DNA of 64,000 nt, from NCBI RefSeq assembly GCF_026625565.1, contig NZ_CP112998.1, positions 2,792,501 to 2,856,500 of the forward strand. Direction: 5' to 3'. Both the position numbers and the translations under genes were made by a program. This document shows, in pieces, positions 26,600-34,860 of this stretch. The notes beneath the pieces were generated by a model. The model searched no databases, was not told where the DNA came from, and saw only the letters and a program-made list of their open reading frames with translations. The number at the start of each line of letters is the position of its first letter. Position 1 is the stretch's first letter. Source of the DNA: Dyadobacter pollutisoli (GTDB lineage Bacteria > Bacteroidota > Bacteroidia > Cytophagales > Spirosomataceae).

Positions 26600-29308
26600 T
26601 TATTTCTGAAAATACATATGATCGATGTGGAACAGCGGACTTTTTGTCTCCGGATTTTTGAAAACAAAAAACAGATCATGCGTCCCTGATACCGGGTTTA
26701 CTTTCAGCAAAACATCTTTCCAATCCGTTTTCGGATCTTGTACCTTACCTGCCGGAACATCGATTTCACCCAATAATGGGCCATCTTTTGCTCCCTGCCG
26801 CAACTCGATCGTCCCGCCCGCGCCTTGCTCCTGCACCCGCATACGTATACCAGTAATGTGCGTGAGATCAATCGCATTAAAACGGACGTACTTTCCATTC
26901 GTAATGTTGGCGATGTAGGAAATGAAACCTGTGTTCTGTGTCGCGATCACCACACCCACATTCCCCTCCTGGTAGTCTTCCAGCTGGATTAATGGATTTT
27001 TCAGGACAATGTGACTGCTGGATTTTATCGGTTCAATGCCATTTGCACCCTTATCTGTATACGCAGCTAGCAGTACATACGCTCCTTCGTTGCCCTTGCC
27101 TTCGTGCTCCGTCAATTTAATGGTATTGGCAAGCGGCGTTTTGGTTTGTTTTTGGGCCAATGACAAAATATATGCGGCTATATCGCTGGCATCTTTTTCC
27201 GGCAAATCCGCATGTGGCGGCATCGGGTAAGTACCCCAGTTTCCGCTTCCGCCAGTGATAATTTTACGGGACAATGTGGCCTCTGCATCTTCCTTGCCCA
27301 TATATTTTTTAGAAATCTCCTTCAATGCCGGGCCGATAGACTTGGTTTCCATGGTGTGACAAGCCTTGCAATCCAGTGTCGCGTACAGTTTCTGAGTCGC
27401 CGCAAAACGCAGATCGCTTTCACCGGCAGATGTCAGTGCACCGGCGAGATCTTTCCCAAATGGCAGATAATTGAAACTTACGTTCACATTTTCGGGATCA
27501 ATTTTACCATCCTCTTTGTCGGCAACCTTTACCTGATAATCCAATGTGGTGTTGTCCCAATAAAAGCTCCGGTTCGCCTTTGTGGCGATTTTAACGTCAG
27601 GAGGTGTGTTTCCTACTTTAATTTCAGCCGTAGCCGTACCTTTCCCGCCATTCTGGTCGGAGACGGTCAACACGATATTGTAAGTTCCGGCTTTGGTAAA
27701 TGTATGTATCAACTCCTGTCCGGTCAATTTTTTATCGCCTACCTTCCATTCATAAGAAAGCTTGTCGCCCGGGTCGTAGTCTTTGGAACCTTTGGCCGAC
27801 AATGTGACGGTAAATGGCGCTGAGCCAATGGTTTTGCTCGTTTTCAATGCAGCCACAGGATTGCGGTTCCCCTCTGAATATTCCACCCGGATGATACCTG
27901 AATCCGTATTTCGGGCGAACCAGTTGGTACCATACGCAAGCAAATACACAGCTCCGTCGGGCGCGATCTGCATATCCATCGGCGCTACCACTTTGAGTTG
28001 CGGCAAAAACGGCTCCATATTCACATAGTTGCCATTACTATCCATGGTCACCGCCATGATCCACTTCCTGATCCATTCAAAAATGAACAGTTTCCCATTG
28101 TAATAGTCCGGCAGCTTATATGGAGAATTGGGATATAAGTCACTGTAATACACCGGCCCGGCCATGGCGCTCGCCCCGCCTTTACCAACCAGCGGCCACT
28201 TTTTAGAAGGAACTTTACCATACCAAATGAATGCAGGCTGCGCAGGCGGCAACTCTTTCACACCCGTGTTGTTAGGAGAATCATTGATCGGACGTTTCGG
28301 ATCTTTTCCAGGCCCCTCTTTTTTTGTTTCAAAATTATAGTCTGGAAAAACCTCATTATCGCCCAAAAAGTAAGGATAACCGAAAAATCCTGGCTTGCGT
28401 GCCTGATTGATCTCGTCATAACTCAGCTTTCCTTCACTGGCTGGAATCTCAGTATCCGGGCCTACGTCGCCCCAGTACACATATTTGGTTTTCGGGTCCA
28501 CCGATATCCTGAATGGATTTCGCAAACCCATTGCCAAAATCTCAGGCTTGCCTGCTGACCCGTCCTTGGGAAATAAATTACCGTCGGGAATGCTATATGC
28601 TCCATCCGCCTTCGGTTTGATCCTCAATATTTTACCTCTGAAATCATTACTATTGGCCGTCGCTCCCTGGTCGTCTGCGAGCTCGTGGCCCGGACGTTCG
28701 TCTGTCGGGTTATGGCCTTCAATTTCTTCTGCATTGGTATTGTCACCTATCGACAGATACAAAAGCCCGTCGCTATCAAAAGTAAGGTAACCTGCTGAAT
28801 GGCAGCAATATTTGCGCTGGGTGGGCACTTCCAGCAACACCTTTCTGGACGATTGATCGAGGTTTTGCCCATTCAATTCAAACCGCGCCAACTGGCTCAC
28901 GTGCCGGTCGCCAGCTATGCCGTAATAAAAGTAAATCCAATGGTTATTTTTAAAATCCGGGTCGGCCGCGACACCCAGCAAACCGTCCTCGATGCCACTG
29001 AACACATTGAACTGCGCAATGGTTGAAAGTTCTTTGGTAGCATTGTTGAAATAGCGAACGGCACCTTTTCGCTCGGCCACTACCAGATCGTAATTTGGCA
29101 AAATAGCCATTTCCATAGGCTCGTCCAACCCGGAAACGAGTGTTTGGTAGGTAAATCTGCTGGAATCCGGCCCTTGCTTGCTGACCTCCATTGCCCTAGC
29201 CCCTTGATCCCCTACCTTCCTGAACAGCGGCTGCTCCGGCTTTGAAACAGAAGCCATGCTGACGGCCCCCACCAACAATAACCCGATACAAGTTCTGATA
29301 TTTTTCAC
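26600..29308 (-). CDS. Large secreted PQQ-type sugar dehydrogenase/PKD/cytochrome c/carbohydrate-binding fusion
   Basis: 902 residues with a signal peptide. Domains in order: PQQ-type propeller (about 50-480; DGLLGVAADPDFKNNHWIYF, LYLSIGDNTN, GKILRIKP, MGLRNPFRISVDP, GFFGYPYFLGDNEVF), a PKD domain (about 490-580; PFTVTLSAKGSKDYDPGDKL, YNIVLTVSDQNGGKG), a class I cytochrome c (heme site CKACH at about 645, axial Met in TYPMPPHADLP), and a C-terminal carbohydrate-binding-like domain (QLEDYQEGNVGV to FHIDHMYFQK). It oxidises a sugar and passes electrons to its own heme, at the cell surface or in the periplasm. Confidence 0.93.
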   Translation of the reverse strand: MKNIRTCIGLLLVGAVSMASVSKPEQPLFRKVGDQGARAMEVSKQGPDSSRFTYQTLVSGLDEPMEMAILPNYDLVVAERKGAVRYFNNATKELSTIAQFNVFSGIEDGLLGVAADPDFKNNHWIYFYYGIAGDRHVSQLARFELNGQNLDQSSRKVLLEVPTQRKYCCHSAGYLTFDSDGLLYLSIGDNTNAEEIEGHNPTDERPGHELADDQGATANSNDFRGKILRIKPKADGAYSIPDGNLFPKDGSAGKPEILAMGLRNPFRISVDPKTKYVYWGDVGPDTEIPASEGKLSYDEINQARKPGFFGYPYFLGDNEVFPDYNFETKKEGPGKDPKRPINDSPNNTGVKELPPAQPAFIWYGKVPSKKWPLVGKGGASAMAGPVYYSDLYPNSPYKLPDYYNGKLFIFEWIRKWIMAVTMDSNGNYVNMEPFLPQLKVVAPMDMQIAPDGAVYLLAYGTNWFARNTDSGIIRVEYSEGNRNPVAALKTSKTIGSAPFTVTLSAKGSKDYDPGDKLSYEWKVGDKKLTGQELIHTFTKAGTYNIVLTVSDQNGGKGTATAEIKVGNTPPDVKIATKANRSFYWDNTTLDYQVKVADKEDGKIDPENVNVSFNYLPFGKDLAGALTSAGESDLRFAATQKLYATLDCKACHTMETKSIGPALKEISKKYMGKEDAEATLSRKIITGGSGNWGTYPMPPHADLPEKDASDIAAYILSLAQKQTKTPLANTIKLTEHEGKGNEGAYVLLAAYTDKGANGIEPIKSSSHIVLKNPLIQLEDYQEGNVGVVIATQNTGFISYIANITNGKYVRFNAIDLTHITGIRMRVQEQGAGGTIELRQGAKDGPLLGEIDVPAGKVQDPKTDWKDVLLKVNPVSGTHDLFFVFKNPETKSPLFHIDHMYFQK

Positions 29309-29385
29309 CTGTTAAACTTAATAATTTATTTTATTTAAAAACACCATCAGGTGTTAATGCTTATATAAAGTGTAAATGAAATAAG

Positions 29386-29414
29386 ACTTGCCAGGTTTTG
29401 AAAACCTGGCAAGT
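29386..29414. repeat. Intergenic palindrome (14-bp arms)
   Basis: ACTTGCCAGGTTTT (29386-29399) and AAAACCTGGCAAGT (29401-29414) are exact complements around a single G. This is a short interspersed palindrome of a type recalled from other Bacteroidota genomes. It lies at the 3' edge of a decayed SusD fragment and may also terminate transcription. Confidence 0.75.
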
Positions 29415-29460
29415 GCCAGTAATTTGGGTTTTGGGTAATGGAGCCACCGGAGCGATCGAT

Positions 29461-29679
29461 CTCAACCTGCGGAACAGAGAAAAGCTCATTCATGCTCCAT
29501 AAAGATCTCTTGAAACTGTGGATGCAATGCATAAGCCTTGGAATCAATGACTTTCTTGGCCGCGTCTTTTGCTTTCGCGAAAAGGCTTGCATCGTCTTTG
29601 GCAAAAAACAATAAACACGCGCCAGCAATGCCCAGGAGGTTTCGCGAGTTGCCCTGCCAATTTCGCCAGGCAGCCCTGA
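29461..29679 (-). pseudogene. Decayed SusD-family fragment
   Basis: In one frame the minus strand from 29679 reads GEIGRATRETSWALLARVYC; after a frameshift it continues KDDASLFAKAKDAAKKVIDS and then KAYALHPQFQEIFMEHE; a third frame gives MNELFSVPQ. Together these reproduce a typical SusD stretch (GRAT..A.ALLARVYLF, A...AK.VIDS..Y.L.P.F..IF, NELFSV). At least two frameshifts and the loss of both ends show that it is dead. A truncated sigma factor lies upstream on the same strand. Confidence 0.72.
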
Positions 29680-29702
29680 CTAAAAAGAAAAAAACACCCC
29701 CA

Positions 29703-29847
29703 ACCCAGGGTTTCAACCCTGGGTACCAGGCATGTATATGCGTCACGACATGCAAGTAGCGCGCCTCAGTACTCGCGTCCACGCTCTGACGTTAGCGCGG
29801 GCGGGCGTCTGTGTGCGGGGCGTCCACCCCAAGGCCAAAGCCTTGGG
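29703..29847. repeat. Cluster of short palindromes
   Basis: ACCCAGGGTT (29703-29712) pairs with AACCCTGGGT (29715-29724), and CCCAAGGC (29828-29835) pairs with GCCTTGGG (29840-29847). The DNA between shows no gene. The second palindrome ends exactly at the stop codon of the truncated sigma factor. Related palindromes occur at 36402 and 63802. Confidence 0.7.
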
Positions 29848-30300
29848 TTAGGCCGTGTCCATGGGCAAATTCAGCTGTGCCGCGATTTCCCTGTAGGTCA
29901 TATTCTCACTCCTGCTGCGCAGATACACTTTTCGAAATTTGTCGGGCAGATTTTGAATGCTTTTTTCCAGTGCCTGCGACAATTCCTCATAGTACAGCCA
30001 GTCTTCAATGTAGTTTTGCTCGGGATTAGCCGTGTGTAACAAATGATCCAGGTAACTATCGCTGATTTTCCGTGAGCGGATAAAATTGTAAATACCAAAC
30101 CGCAGCGCACCGAAAAGGTAAGCTTCCAAAGAAACCGTAATGAGGAGGTTTTCGCGCTTAGTCCAAAGGTCAATAAAAATTTCCTGGATGATTTCCTCGC
30201 ACTCTTCCCTCAGCTGCAAACGTTTATAGGCCGAGTCGAACGATCGCCGCCAGTACTTTTTGTAAAGCTGAGCAAAGGCATCCCTGTTACCCTCCCGCAA
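29848..30300 (-). pseudogene. Truncated ECF sigma factor
   Basis: 150 residues with sigma region 2 (REGNRDAFAQLYKKYWRRSF, EEIIQEIFIDLW, LEAYLFGALRFGIYNFIRSR) and part of region 4 (LPDKFRKVYLRSRSENMTYR, EIAAQLNLPMDT). It stops inside the helix-turn-helix, where the family continues with VK..I.RAL, and the stop codon lies in an intergenic palindrome. No ATG exists between the upstream in-frame stop and the family start region; TTG at 30300 is the first plausible initiator. It resembles the sigma factors that govern SusCD loci through FecR-type anti-sigma factors. It is probably inactive. Confidence 0.8.
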
Positions 30301-30431
30301 ACGGGAAAGCAGCCCGTCGTCCGGGTTATGTGGAGTTTCGGATTACTACCCGGCGGGTAAAGTCCGTCTGTTTTAGGCTTTTGACTCAGGCCCATTCAAC
30401 CTGATGGACGACAACTAAATCACATTAACTT

Positions 30432-31310
30432 ATGACAACCCCGAAGTTCCGACTCGACGCCACGGCGCTTGCAGTGCTGATGACTTTTATATTATGCCCT
30501 ACATTCAATTTCGCACAAGAAGCAAAAAAAGTGTTTCCATTATGGGAAAACGGCGTTCCAGGCTTCGAAAACCGCAGGACTGAGCCTGAGCAGGCGAAAG
30601 ATTATTGGGTTAAAAATATCAACAACCCATCGTTGCAAGTGGTGTTGCCGCCGGCCGGAAAAGCCAATGGTACGGCGGTGGTGGTTTGCCCGGGCGGCGG
30701 TTTCCGATTGCTGGTTTACAATGCAGAAGGCACTGAGCCCGCCGAGTATCTGGCCAAATTGGGTATCACTGTTTTTATCCTCAAATATCGTCTGCCGCGG
30801 GAAGAAGGCTCGCCTTATTCATTAGAAAAAGCGCCTCGCGAGGATGCATTGCGCGCTATGAGGCAAGTGCGAAGCCGGGCCAAAGAGTATGGTATCGATC
30901 CAAGCAAGGTAGGTATGCTCGGCTTTTCAGCCGGCGGAGAAGTGGTAGCAGCGGTGGCATACGCTTCTGGAAAAGGTGATCCCGCCGCCAAAGATCCGAT
31001 CGATCGCCTTGATGGAAAACCCGATTTTCAAATGCTGGTGTACCCCGGCCCTCTCGGAATACCCGAAACTGTCCCTGCCGACGCACCGCCAGCATTCCTG
31101 CTCGCCGCCAACGATGATCCTTGCTGTGGCGTAACAACTGCCAGCTTGTTCGTCAAATACCGCGAAGCCAAGCGTCCTGTGGAAGCACACCTTTACACCA
31201 AAGGCGACCACGGCTTCAACATGGGAAACCGCTCACAATGGCAAAGCATCAAGTCCTGGCCACAGCGAATGGCAGATTGGCTGGGAGACAATGGGTACTT
31301 GGGGAAATAG
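30432..31310 (+). CDS. Secreted alpha/beta hydrolase (acetylxylan-esterase-like)
   Basis: 292 residues with a signal peptide ending about FNFAQ. The BD-FAE/axe-type hydrolase motifs are oxyanion GTAVVVCPGGGFRLLVYNAE, YRLPREEGSPYS, nucleophile elbow GMLGFSAGGEVV, acid in LLAANDDPCCGVT and catalytic His in YTKGDHGFNMG. It likely removes acyl groups from plant polysaccharides or similar esters in the periplasm. It stands alone, divergent from the truncated sigma factor. Confidence 0.9.
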   Translation: MTTPKFRLDATALAVLMTFILCPTFNFAQEAKKVFPLWENGVPGFENRRTEPEQAKDYWVKNINNPSLQVVLPPAGKANGTAVVVCPGGGFRLLVYNAEGTEPAEYLAKLGITVFILKYRLPREEGSPYSLEKAPREDALRAMRQVRSRAKEYGIDPSKVGMLGFSAGGEVVAAVAYASGKGDPAAKDPIDRLDGKPDFQMLVYPGPLGIPETVPADAPPAFLLAANDDPCCGVTTASLFVKYREAKRPVEAHLYTKGDHGFNMGNRSQWQSIKSWPQRMADWLGDNGYLGK

Positions 31311-31328
31311 TGAGGCGGCCGAATGATA

Positions 31329-31400
31329 TTATTAATATCAAATATTTGTTTTTATTAATATCAATTTAGTTGTGTAAGTGCACGGTTTTTTCTTACTTTG
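31329..31400 (+). promoter_or_regulatory. Tandem repeat and promoter upstream of dinD
   Basis: TTATTAATATCAA occurs at 31329-31341 and 31352-31364, 23 bp apart, directly before a possible promoter: GTTG (31369-31372), 20 bp, then TTACTTTG (31393-31400), one base off TAnnTTTG. The duplicated AT-rich element is a candidate damage-response or other operator. No LexA-type box was recognised. Confidence 0.45.
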
Positions 31401-31437
31401 TTTTCGAGACAGAAATAAACTTTACACACCTAAATAA

Positions 31438-32283
31438 ATGACCATGACCGCAGGACAAGAACGCTCGCTTTTTGAAAAAGTCAGAAGAACAGACGATGAA
31501 GGAAACGAATATTGGAGTGCCCGTGAACTTGCAAAAGTACTAGAATATACGGAGTACCGATATTTCAAAGCAGTTATCGAAAGAGCCAAAGAAGCATGCA
31601 AAAACAGCGAACAGAGCGTTTCAGATCATTTCGGGGATTTGCACGAAATGATCGGACTGGGAAACGGAGCAAAACGGAAAAGTGATAATGTGAAGCTATC
31701 CCGGTATGCCTGTTACCTTATCGTTCAAAACGCCGATCCCTCCAAAGAAGTAGTAGCGCTAGGCCAAACCTACTTTGCTGTTCAAACCCGCTTGCAGGAA
31801 ATCCGCCAAATGGAGGAATACAAAAACCTCCCTGGCGAAAATGAAAAGCGGATCTTCCTGCGGGGAGAGGTTACACGACACAACTTACTGCTTGCAGACT
31901 CTGCCCGAATTGCCGGTGTTGTTGAGCCGATTGACTACGCCATTTTTCAAAATCATGGTTATATGGGATTGTATGGCGGAATGGATGCCAAAGCCATACA
32001 TGAGCGAAAGCAACTTAAAAAGAGCCAGCACATTCTGGACCACATGGGCAGCTCTGAGCTTGCGGCAAATCTGTTCCGTACTACACAAACGGATGACAAA
32101 CTAAGAAGGGAAAACATTACTGGAAAGCAGAAGGCGAACAAAACGCATTTTGAAGTGGGTCAGAAAGTTCGCCAAACTATCCAAGAGCTCGGAGGCACTA
32201 TGCCGGAAGAACTTCCCAGTGTAGAAAGTATTAGAAGAGTAACGAAAGGTGAAGATCCGAAGCGGATTAAAAAGAAACAGTAA
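31438..32283 (+). CDS. dinD: DNA-damage-inducible protein D (DinD)
   Basis: 281 residues. The Bro-N-like N-terminus reads EYWSARELAKVLEYTEYRYF and is followed by GAKRKSDNVKLSRYACYLIV, QNADPSKEVVALGQTYFAVQ and the DinD tail GELARNLFR-like segment SSELAANLFRTTQTDDKLRR. The length is that of the family. In E. coli DinD binds RecA filaments and is SOS-induced. Here it sits 11 bp before an alkB-type gene, forming a two-gene DNA-repair unit with a distinctive repeat promoter. Bro-N/DinD genes also travel on mobile elements. Confidence 0.92.
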   Translation: MTMTAGQERSLFEKVRRTDDEGNEYWSARELAKVLEYTEYRYFKAVIERAKEACKNSEQSVSDHFGDLHEMIGLGNGAKRKSDNVKLSRYACYLIVQNADPSKEVVALGQTYFAVQTRLQEIRQMEEYKNLPGENEKRIFLRGEVTRHNLLLADSARIAGVVEPIDYAIFQNHGYMGLYGGMDAKAIHERKQLKKSQHILDHMGSSELAANLFRTTQTDDKLRRENITGKQKANKTHFEVGQKVRQTIQELGGTMPEELPSVESIRRVTKGEDPKRIKKKQ

Positions 32284-32294
32284 GGAAACGTAAA

Positions 32295-32891
32295 ATGGAG
32301 CAGTTCAAGCTATTTGATGACCGGGAGCACTTGTTGCTTCCGGAGCATTTGATGGAATATAAGCACGGTTTTTTCGACAGAAAAGAAAGCGACCGTTACC
32401 TGAATACCTTCCTCGAAACCATTACCTGGCAGCAAACCAAGGTGATGATGTATGATAAAGAGGTGCTCACTCCGAGACTATGCGCATGGTTTGGAGACCG
32501 CCCGATCAGGCAAGATGACAAAAGACCGCCAATTCCGTGGACAGATGAATTATGGGAAATCAAAACCAAAGTAGAGGACTATACCGGAATTATTTTCAAT
32601 GGGGTACTGCTCAATTATTATCGCGATGGGAACGATTCCGTGGCCTGGCACAGTGACAAAGACACGATCGTGGGCCTGAAAACCGAGATAGCGTCTGTCA
32701 GTTTTGGGCAGGCGCGCAACTTTGATTTCAGGAATAAGGAAAATCACAGGCAACAATATTCCCTGGAACTGGGAAATGGTTCACTGCTTTTAATGAAGGG
32801 AGATCTGCAAAAATATTGGGAACACAGGATCGCCAAATCGGCTGTACCAATGAAAGCGAGGATCAATCTTACATTCAGGAAGGTTTTGTAG
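32295..32891 (+). CDS. AlkB-like alpha-ketoglutarate-dependent dioxygenase
   Basis: 198 residues. Fe(II) ligands are seen in AWHSDKDTIVG (HxD) and KYWEHRIAKS (distal His), and the 2-oxoglutarate-binding Arg in ARINLTFRKV; PRLCAWFGD, FNGVLLNYYRDG and SLLLMKGDLQKYW complete the family pattern. It removes alkyl lesions from DNA or RNA bases. It is cotranscribed with dinD. Confidence 0.93.
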   Translation: MEQFKLFDDREHLLLPEHLMEYKHGFFDRKESDRYLNTFLETITWQQTKVMMYDKEVLTPRLCAWFGDRPIRQDDKRPPIPWTDELWEIKTKVEDYTGIIFNGVLLNYYRDGNDSVAWHSDKDTIVGLKTEIASVSFGQARNFDFRNKENHRQQYSLELGNGSLLLMKGDLQKYWEHRIAKSAVPMKARINLTFRKVL

Positions 32892-32960
32892 GGGCTACAC
32901 ATTACACCCACATATAGAAGCGTCTCACAGTGCAGAAGATACCCGAAGCTTGAAGGCTCA

Positions 32961-33590
32961 TTAAAACCGCTTCCCGATGCTCAGCGCGAATGAAGGGAAA
33001 AACACATCGCCGTTCGAATCCGCCTGAAAACCTGTTGAAAGTCCGGCCACGATGTTTTTTCCGAATGTATATCGTGCAAAAAGTTGTAACAAGCCTCCGA
33101 CAGCGACGGTACGCTGGGGCTCAGTGTTGCGAATGAGCGTGAGCGGTAATGGGTAGCCTGTGGCTAAGGGGAAGACTATCGTGCGATCGTTGGGAAGCGA
33201 TGAAGATTGGTAACGCACAAGGCCGCCAAGTTTCACACCCGCATCCATGTGCGCTGACTTGACAAAATGGTAGCCTAGTTTTCCGGCAAGCTGGATTCCC
33301 GCGGTGGTGTGGCGAAAAGATAAATCCTCCTTTGTTCCGTCATCCCAGGTCACGATCATCATATCAGATCCATCGTGAATCGTCATTCCCAGTTCCGACG
33401 ACCAGGATAGCTTGGGGCGAAACATTTTCTCGTATTCGAAACCCAAAACTATGCCATACAAATCGCCCGTTCCTGTTTTGCTGGTGCCCATATTAACCGT
33501 CAACATTTTGCCGGGTAATGGCTGTATTTCCTGAGCGATTGATTGTTGAAACAAAAACATTCCAAATGCGAGCAGTAAGTGTTTTTTCAT
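32961..33590 (-). CDS. Outer-membrane beta-barrel protein
   Basis: 209 residues from the ATG at 33590, which gives a signal peptide (MKKHLLLAFGMFLFQQSIAQ); a longer start would add 38 residues with no signal character. The mature protein alternates short beta strands (GIVLGFEYEKMFRPKLSWSS, GIQLAGKLGYHFVKSAHMDA, GGLLQLFARYTFGKNIVAGL) and ends in the barrel-like FPSFALSIGKRF with terminal Phe. It should be a small outer-membrane porin-like protein of unknown ligand. Confidence 0.82.
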   Translation of the reverse strand: MKKHLLLAFGMFLFQQSIAQEIQPLPGKMLTVNMGTSKTGTGDLYGIVLGFEYEKMFRPKLSWSSELGMTIHDGSDMMIVTWDDGTKEDLSFRHTTAGIQLAGKLGYHFVKSAHMDAGVKLGGLVRYQSSSLPNDRTIVFPLATGYPLPLTLIRNTEPQRTVAVGGLLQLFARYTFGKNIVAGLSTGFQADSNGDVFFPSFALSIGKRF

Positions 33591-33734
33591 AGCTTGTTGA
33601 TTGATAATGCGGAAATTTTGTCGATATGTCGATAACCAGTGACTTTCCGAAGTTAATATTAAGGAATAATAATCACAACAAAGCCAGACGATCATCAAGA
33701 TCACCTGGCTTTGCGATTGAAAACGGGCAGCTAA

Positions 33735-33983
33735 CTACCTCATCCCCTTCACTGCCTCCACCCGCTGGAAGAAAAATAGCAGCTCTTTAAAAGACGTGAA
33801 AATGTCGCTTGCCCGGTGATTGTAACCCATTTCTTTCTGGGCCAGCATGTAGCCGCTATAAATGTCCCAAAGGTCATTGGCCCAAGCGGCGGCAGACGTT
33901 TGACTGAGCAACTCTGCGACTTCCCGGCCATAAGCCAGGTGCCGCGAATCCGGAGATTCGTCGGAATTTGGTTGTGTGTTCAT
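33735..33983 (-). CDS. Small orphan protein, copy 1 of a duplicated leader module
   Basis: 82 residues, predicted helical and soluble: SRHLAYGREVAELLS, NDLWDIYSGYMLAQKEMGYN, SDIFTSFKELLFFFQRVEAV. It is clearly homologous along its full length to the 84-residue protein at 43983-44237 (shared LAYG.EV.ELL, LW.IYS..M..QKE.GYN.R.SD, F.EL.FFFQRV). I do not recognise a family. The gene is preceded by a conserved structured leader with a 28-codon ORF and an 8-nt sequence repeated before both start codons. Confidence 0.8.
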   Translation of the reverse strand: MNTQPNSDESPDSRHLAYGREVAELLSQTSAAAWANDLWDIYSGYMLAQKEMGYNHRASDIFTSFKELLFFFQRVEAVKGMR

Positions 33984-34191
33984 TAGTGTTACATTTTTTA
34001 GGTTTCAACTTCGAAAAAGGGCGCCCTGTCTACAGGTGTCCTAGCAGATGTAACACCGCTCGGGGAGCTTTCGCCGACCCCCACCATAACAGGGCATTTC
34101 TTGCAAGATTCTTCATATGTTACATTTGATTAGGAGCTTGAAGGTTCAGAAGAAATTTGGAGAAATGCAAATTGAGGTGGGGGGATATTTT
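33984..34191 (-). ncRNA. Structured leader element, copy 1
   Basis: Read on the minus strand, GCCCTGT and ACAGGGC form an outer stem and GGTG/CACC an inner one; a GGC-GAAA-GCT hairpin with a GNRA loop lies inside. ATGTAACA occurs before the leader ORF (34118-34125) and before the main ORF (33987-33994), and its complement TGTTACAT lies in the interior (34048-34055). A conserved block upstream (34154-34191) is shared with the second copy at 44.2-44.4 kb. A cis-regulatory RNA is inferred from conserved structure and compensating sequence changes between the copies. Confidence 0.55.
34030..34116 (-). CDS. 28-codon leader ORF inside the structured leader
   Basis: ATG to TAG encodes MKNLARNALLWWGSAKAPRA and eight more residues. 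The second copy has a leader ORF of exactly the same length (MKKLASIALLWCG...) with a matching start. The amino acid likeness fades after residue 13 where RNA pairing dominates, so translation is plausible but unproven. Confidence 0.35.
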   Translation of the reverse strand: MKNLARNALLWWGSAKAPRAVLHLLGHL

Positions 34192-34310
34192 TTAACTGCC
34201 AATGTAGTCTTGATAGGCAGGTTAGATCCGACGTTGAACGATTTATTAAGGATCTGGGCCAGGATCTGGTTTTAAATGAACTTGAAAACATTCCATATGG
34301 CAAGGACTCA

Positions 34311-34673
34311 CTACACTTTTGAAAGCCTCTCCAAAGCCTCCCCAACACTCTCCAAAAAATTAACCCTCCCACCCTTATTGCTCTCATATATAAAATCACG
34401 TATACTTTTCCCAGGATATTTTTCAAAGTCGCCGATGATGGCCAGGCGCATGCGGTAGTTTGAGAATTTTTGAAGTATTTCTCCGGCGATACCCGTTTTC
34501 AGATCAAAGAAGGAAGGTGCAATGTTCTCTTCATGAATGATAATGCTGTCAAATCCCTGGTAATAGAGGTTGCCAAGGAGGTCCAGTCCGTCTTCGGCCG
34601 TTTCAATAATCAGCCCCTCCGATGTGACTTCGCCAATCTGGACTTCATTTACGGTATGCGATATAATGTTCAT
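34311..34673 (-). CDS. DUF4180 protein
   Basis: 120 residues with the DUF4180 pattern: TAEDGLDLLGNLYYQGFDSI, IIHEENIAPSFFDLKTGIAG, EILQKFSNYRMRLAIIGDFE, then KSIRDFIYESNKGGRVNFLE. It is soluble with no signal peptide. Family members are found as single genes in many bacteria and their role is unknown. The gene stands alone between the leader module and a methyltransferase. Confidence 0.87.
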   Translation of the reverse strand: MNIISHTVNEVQIGEVTSEGLIIETAEDGLDLLGNLYYQGFDSIIIHEENIAPSFFDLKTGIAGEILQKFSNYRMRLAIIGDFEKYPGKSIRDFIYESNKGGRVNFLESVGEALERLSKV

Positions 34674-34860
34674 TTCAATGTTGGAATAAATTGCAAAAGC
34701 CCAAATTTATGGTGTCGATCATGTGAAAAAAAATAAGTTTTTCGATTCGGAAACGCTATGAACATCCTCAAAGAAGTTTTCGGTTGGAAATCAAATATCT
34801 GCCAAAAAACCTACCTTGTGTGAGGAAGCAAAATCAGTTTATCGCGCAAGTTGGTACTTT

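Noticed and set aside
29386..29847. Insertion sequence at the sigma factor/SusD junction
   Set aside because: No transposase gene or long terminal inverted repeat is present; only short palindromes are seen.
33984..34191. Retron or other reverse-transcriptase-linked RNA
   Set aside because: Structured leader and short repeats might suggest one, but there is no reverse transcriptase gene near either copy.
34754..34822. 21-codon ORF (MNILKEVFGWKSN...) before the methyltransferase
   Set aside because: It is short, has no homology that I can name and no paired copy; chance is enough to explain it.
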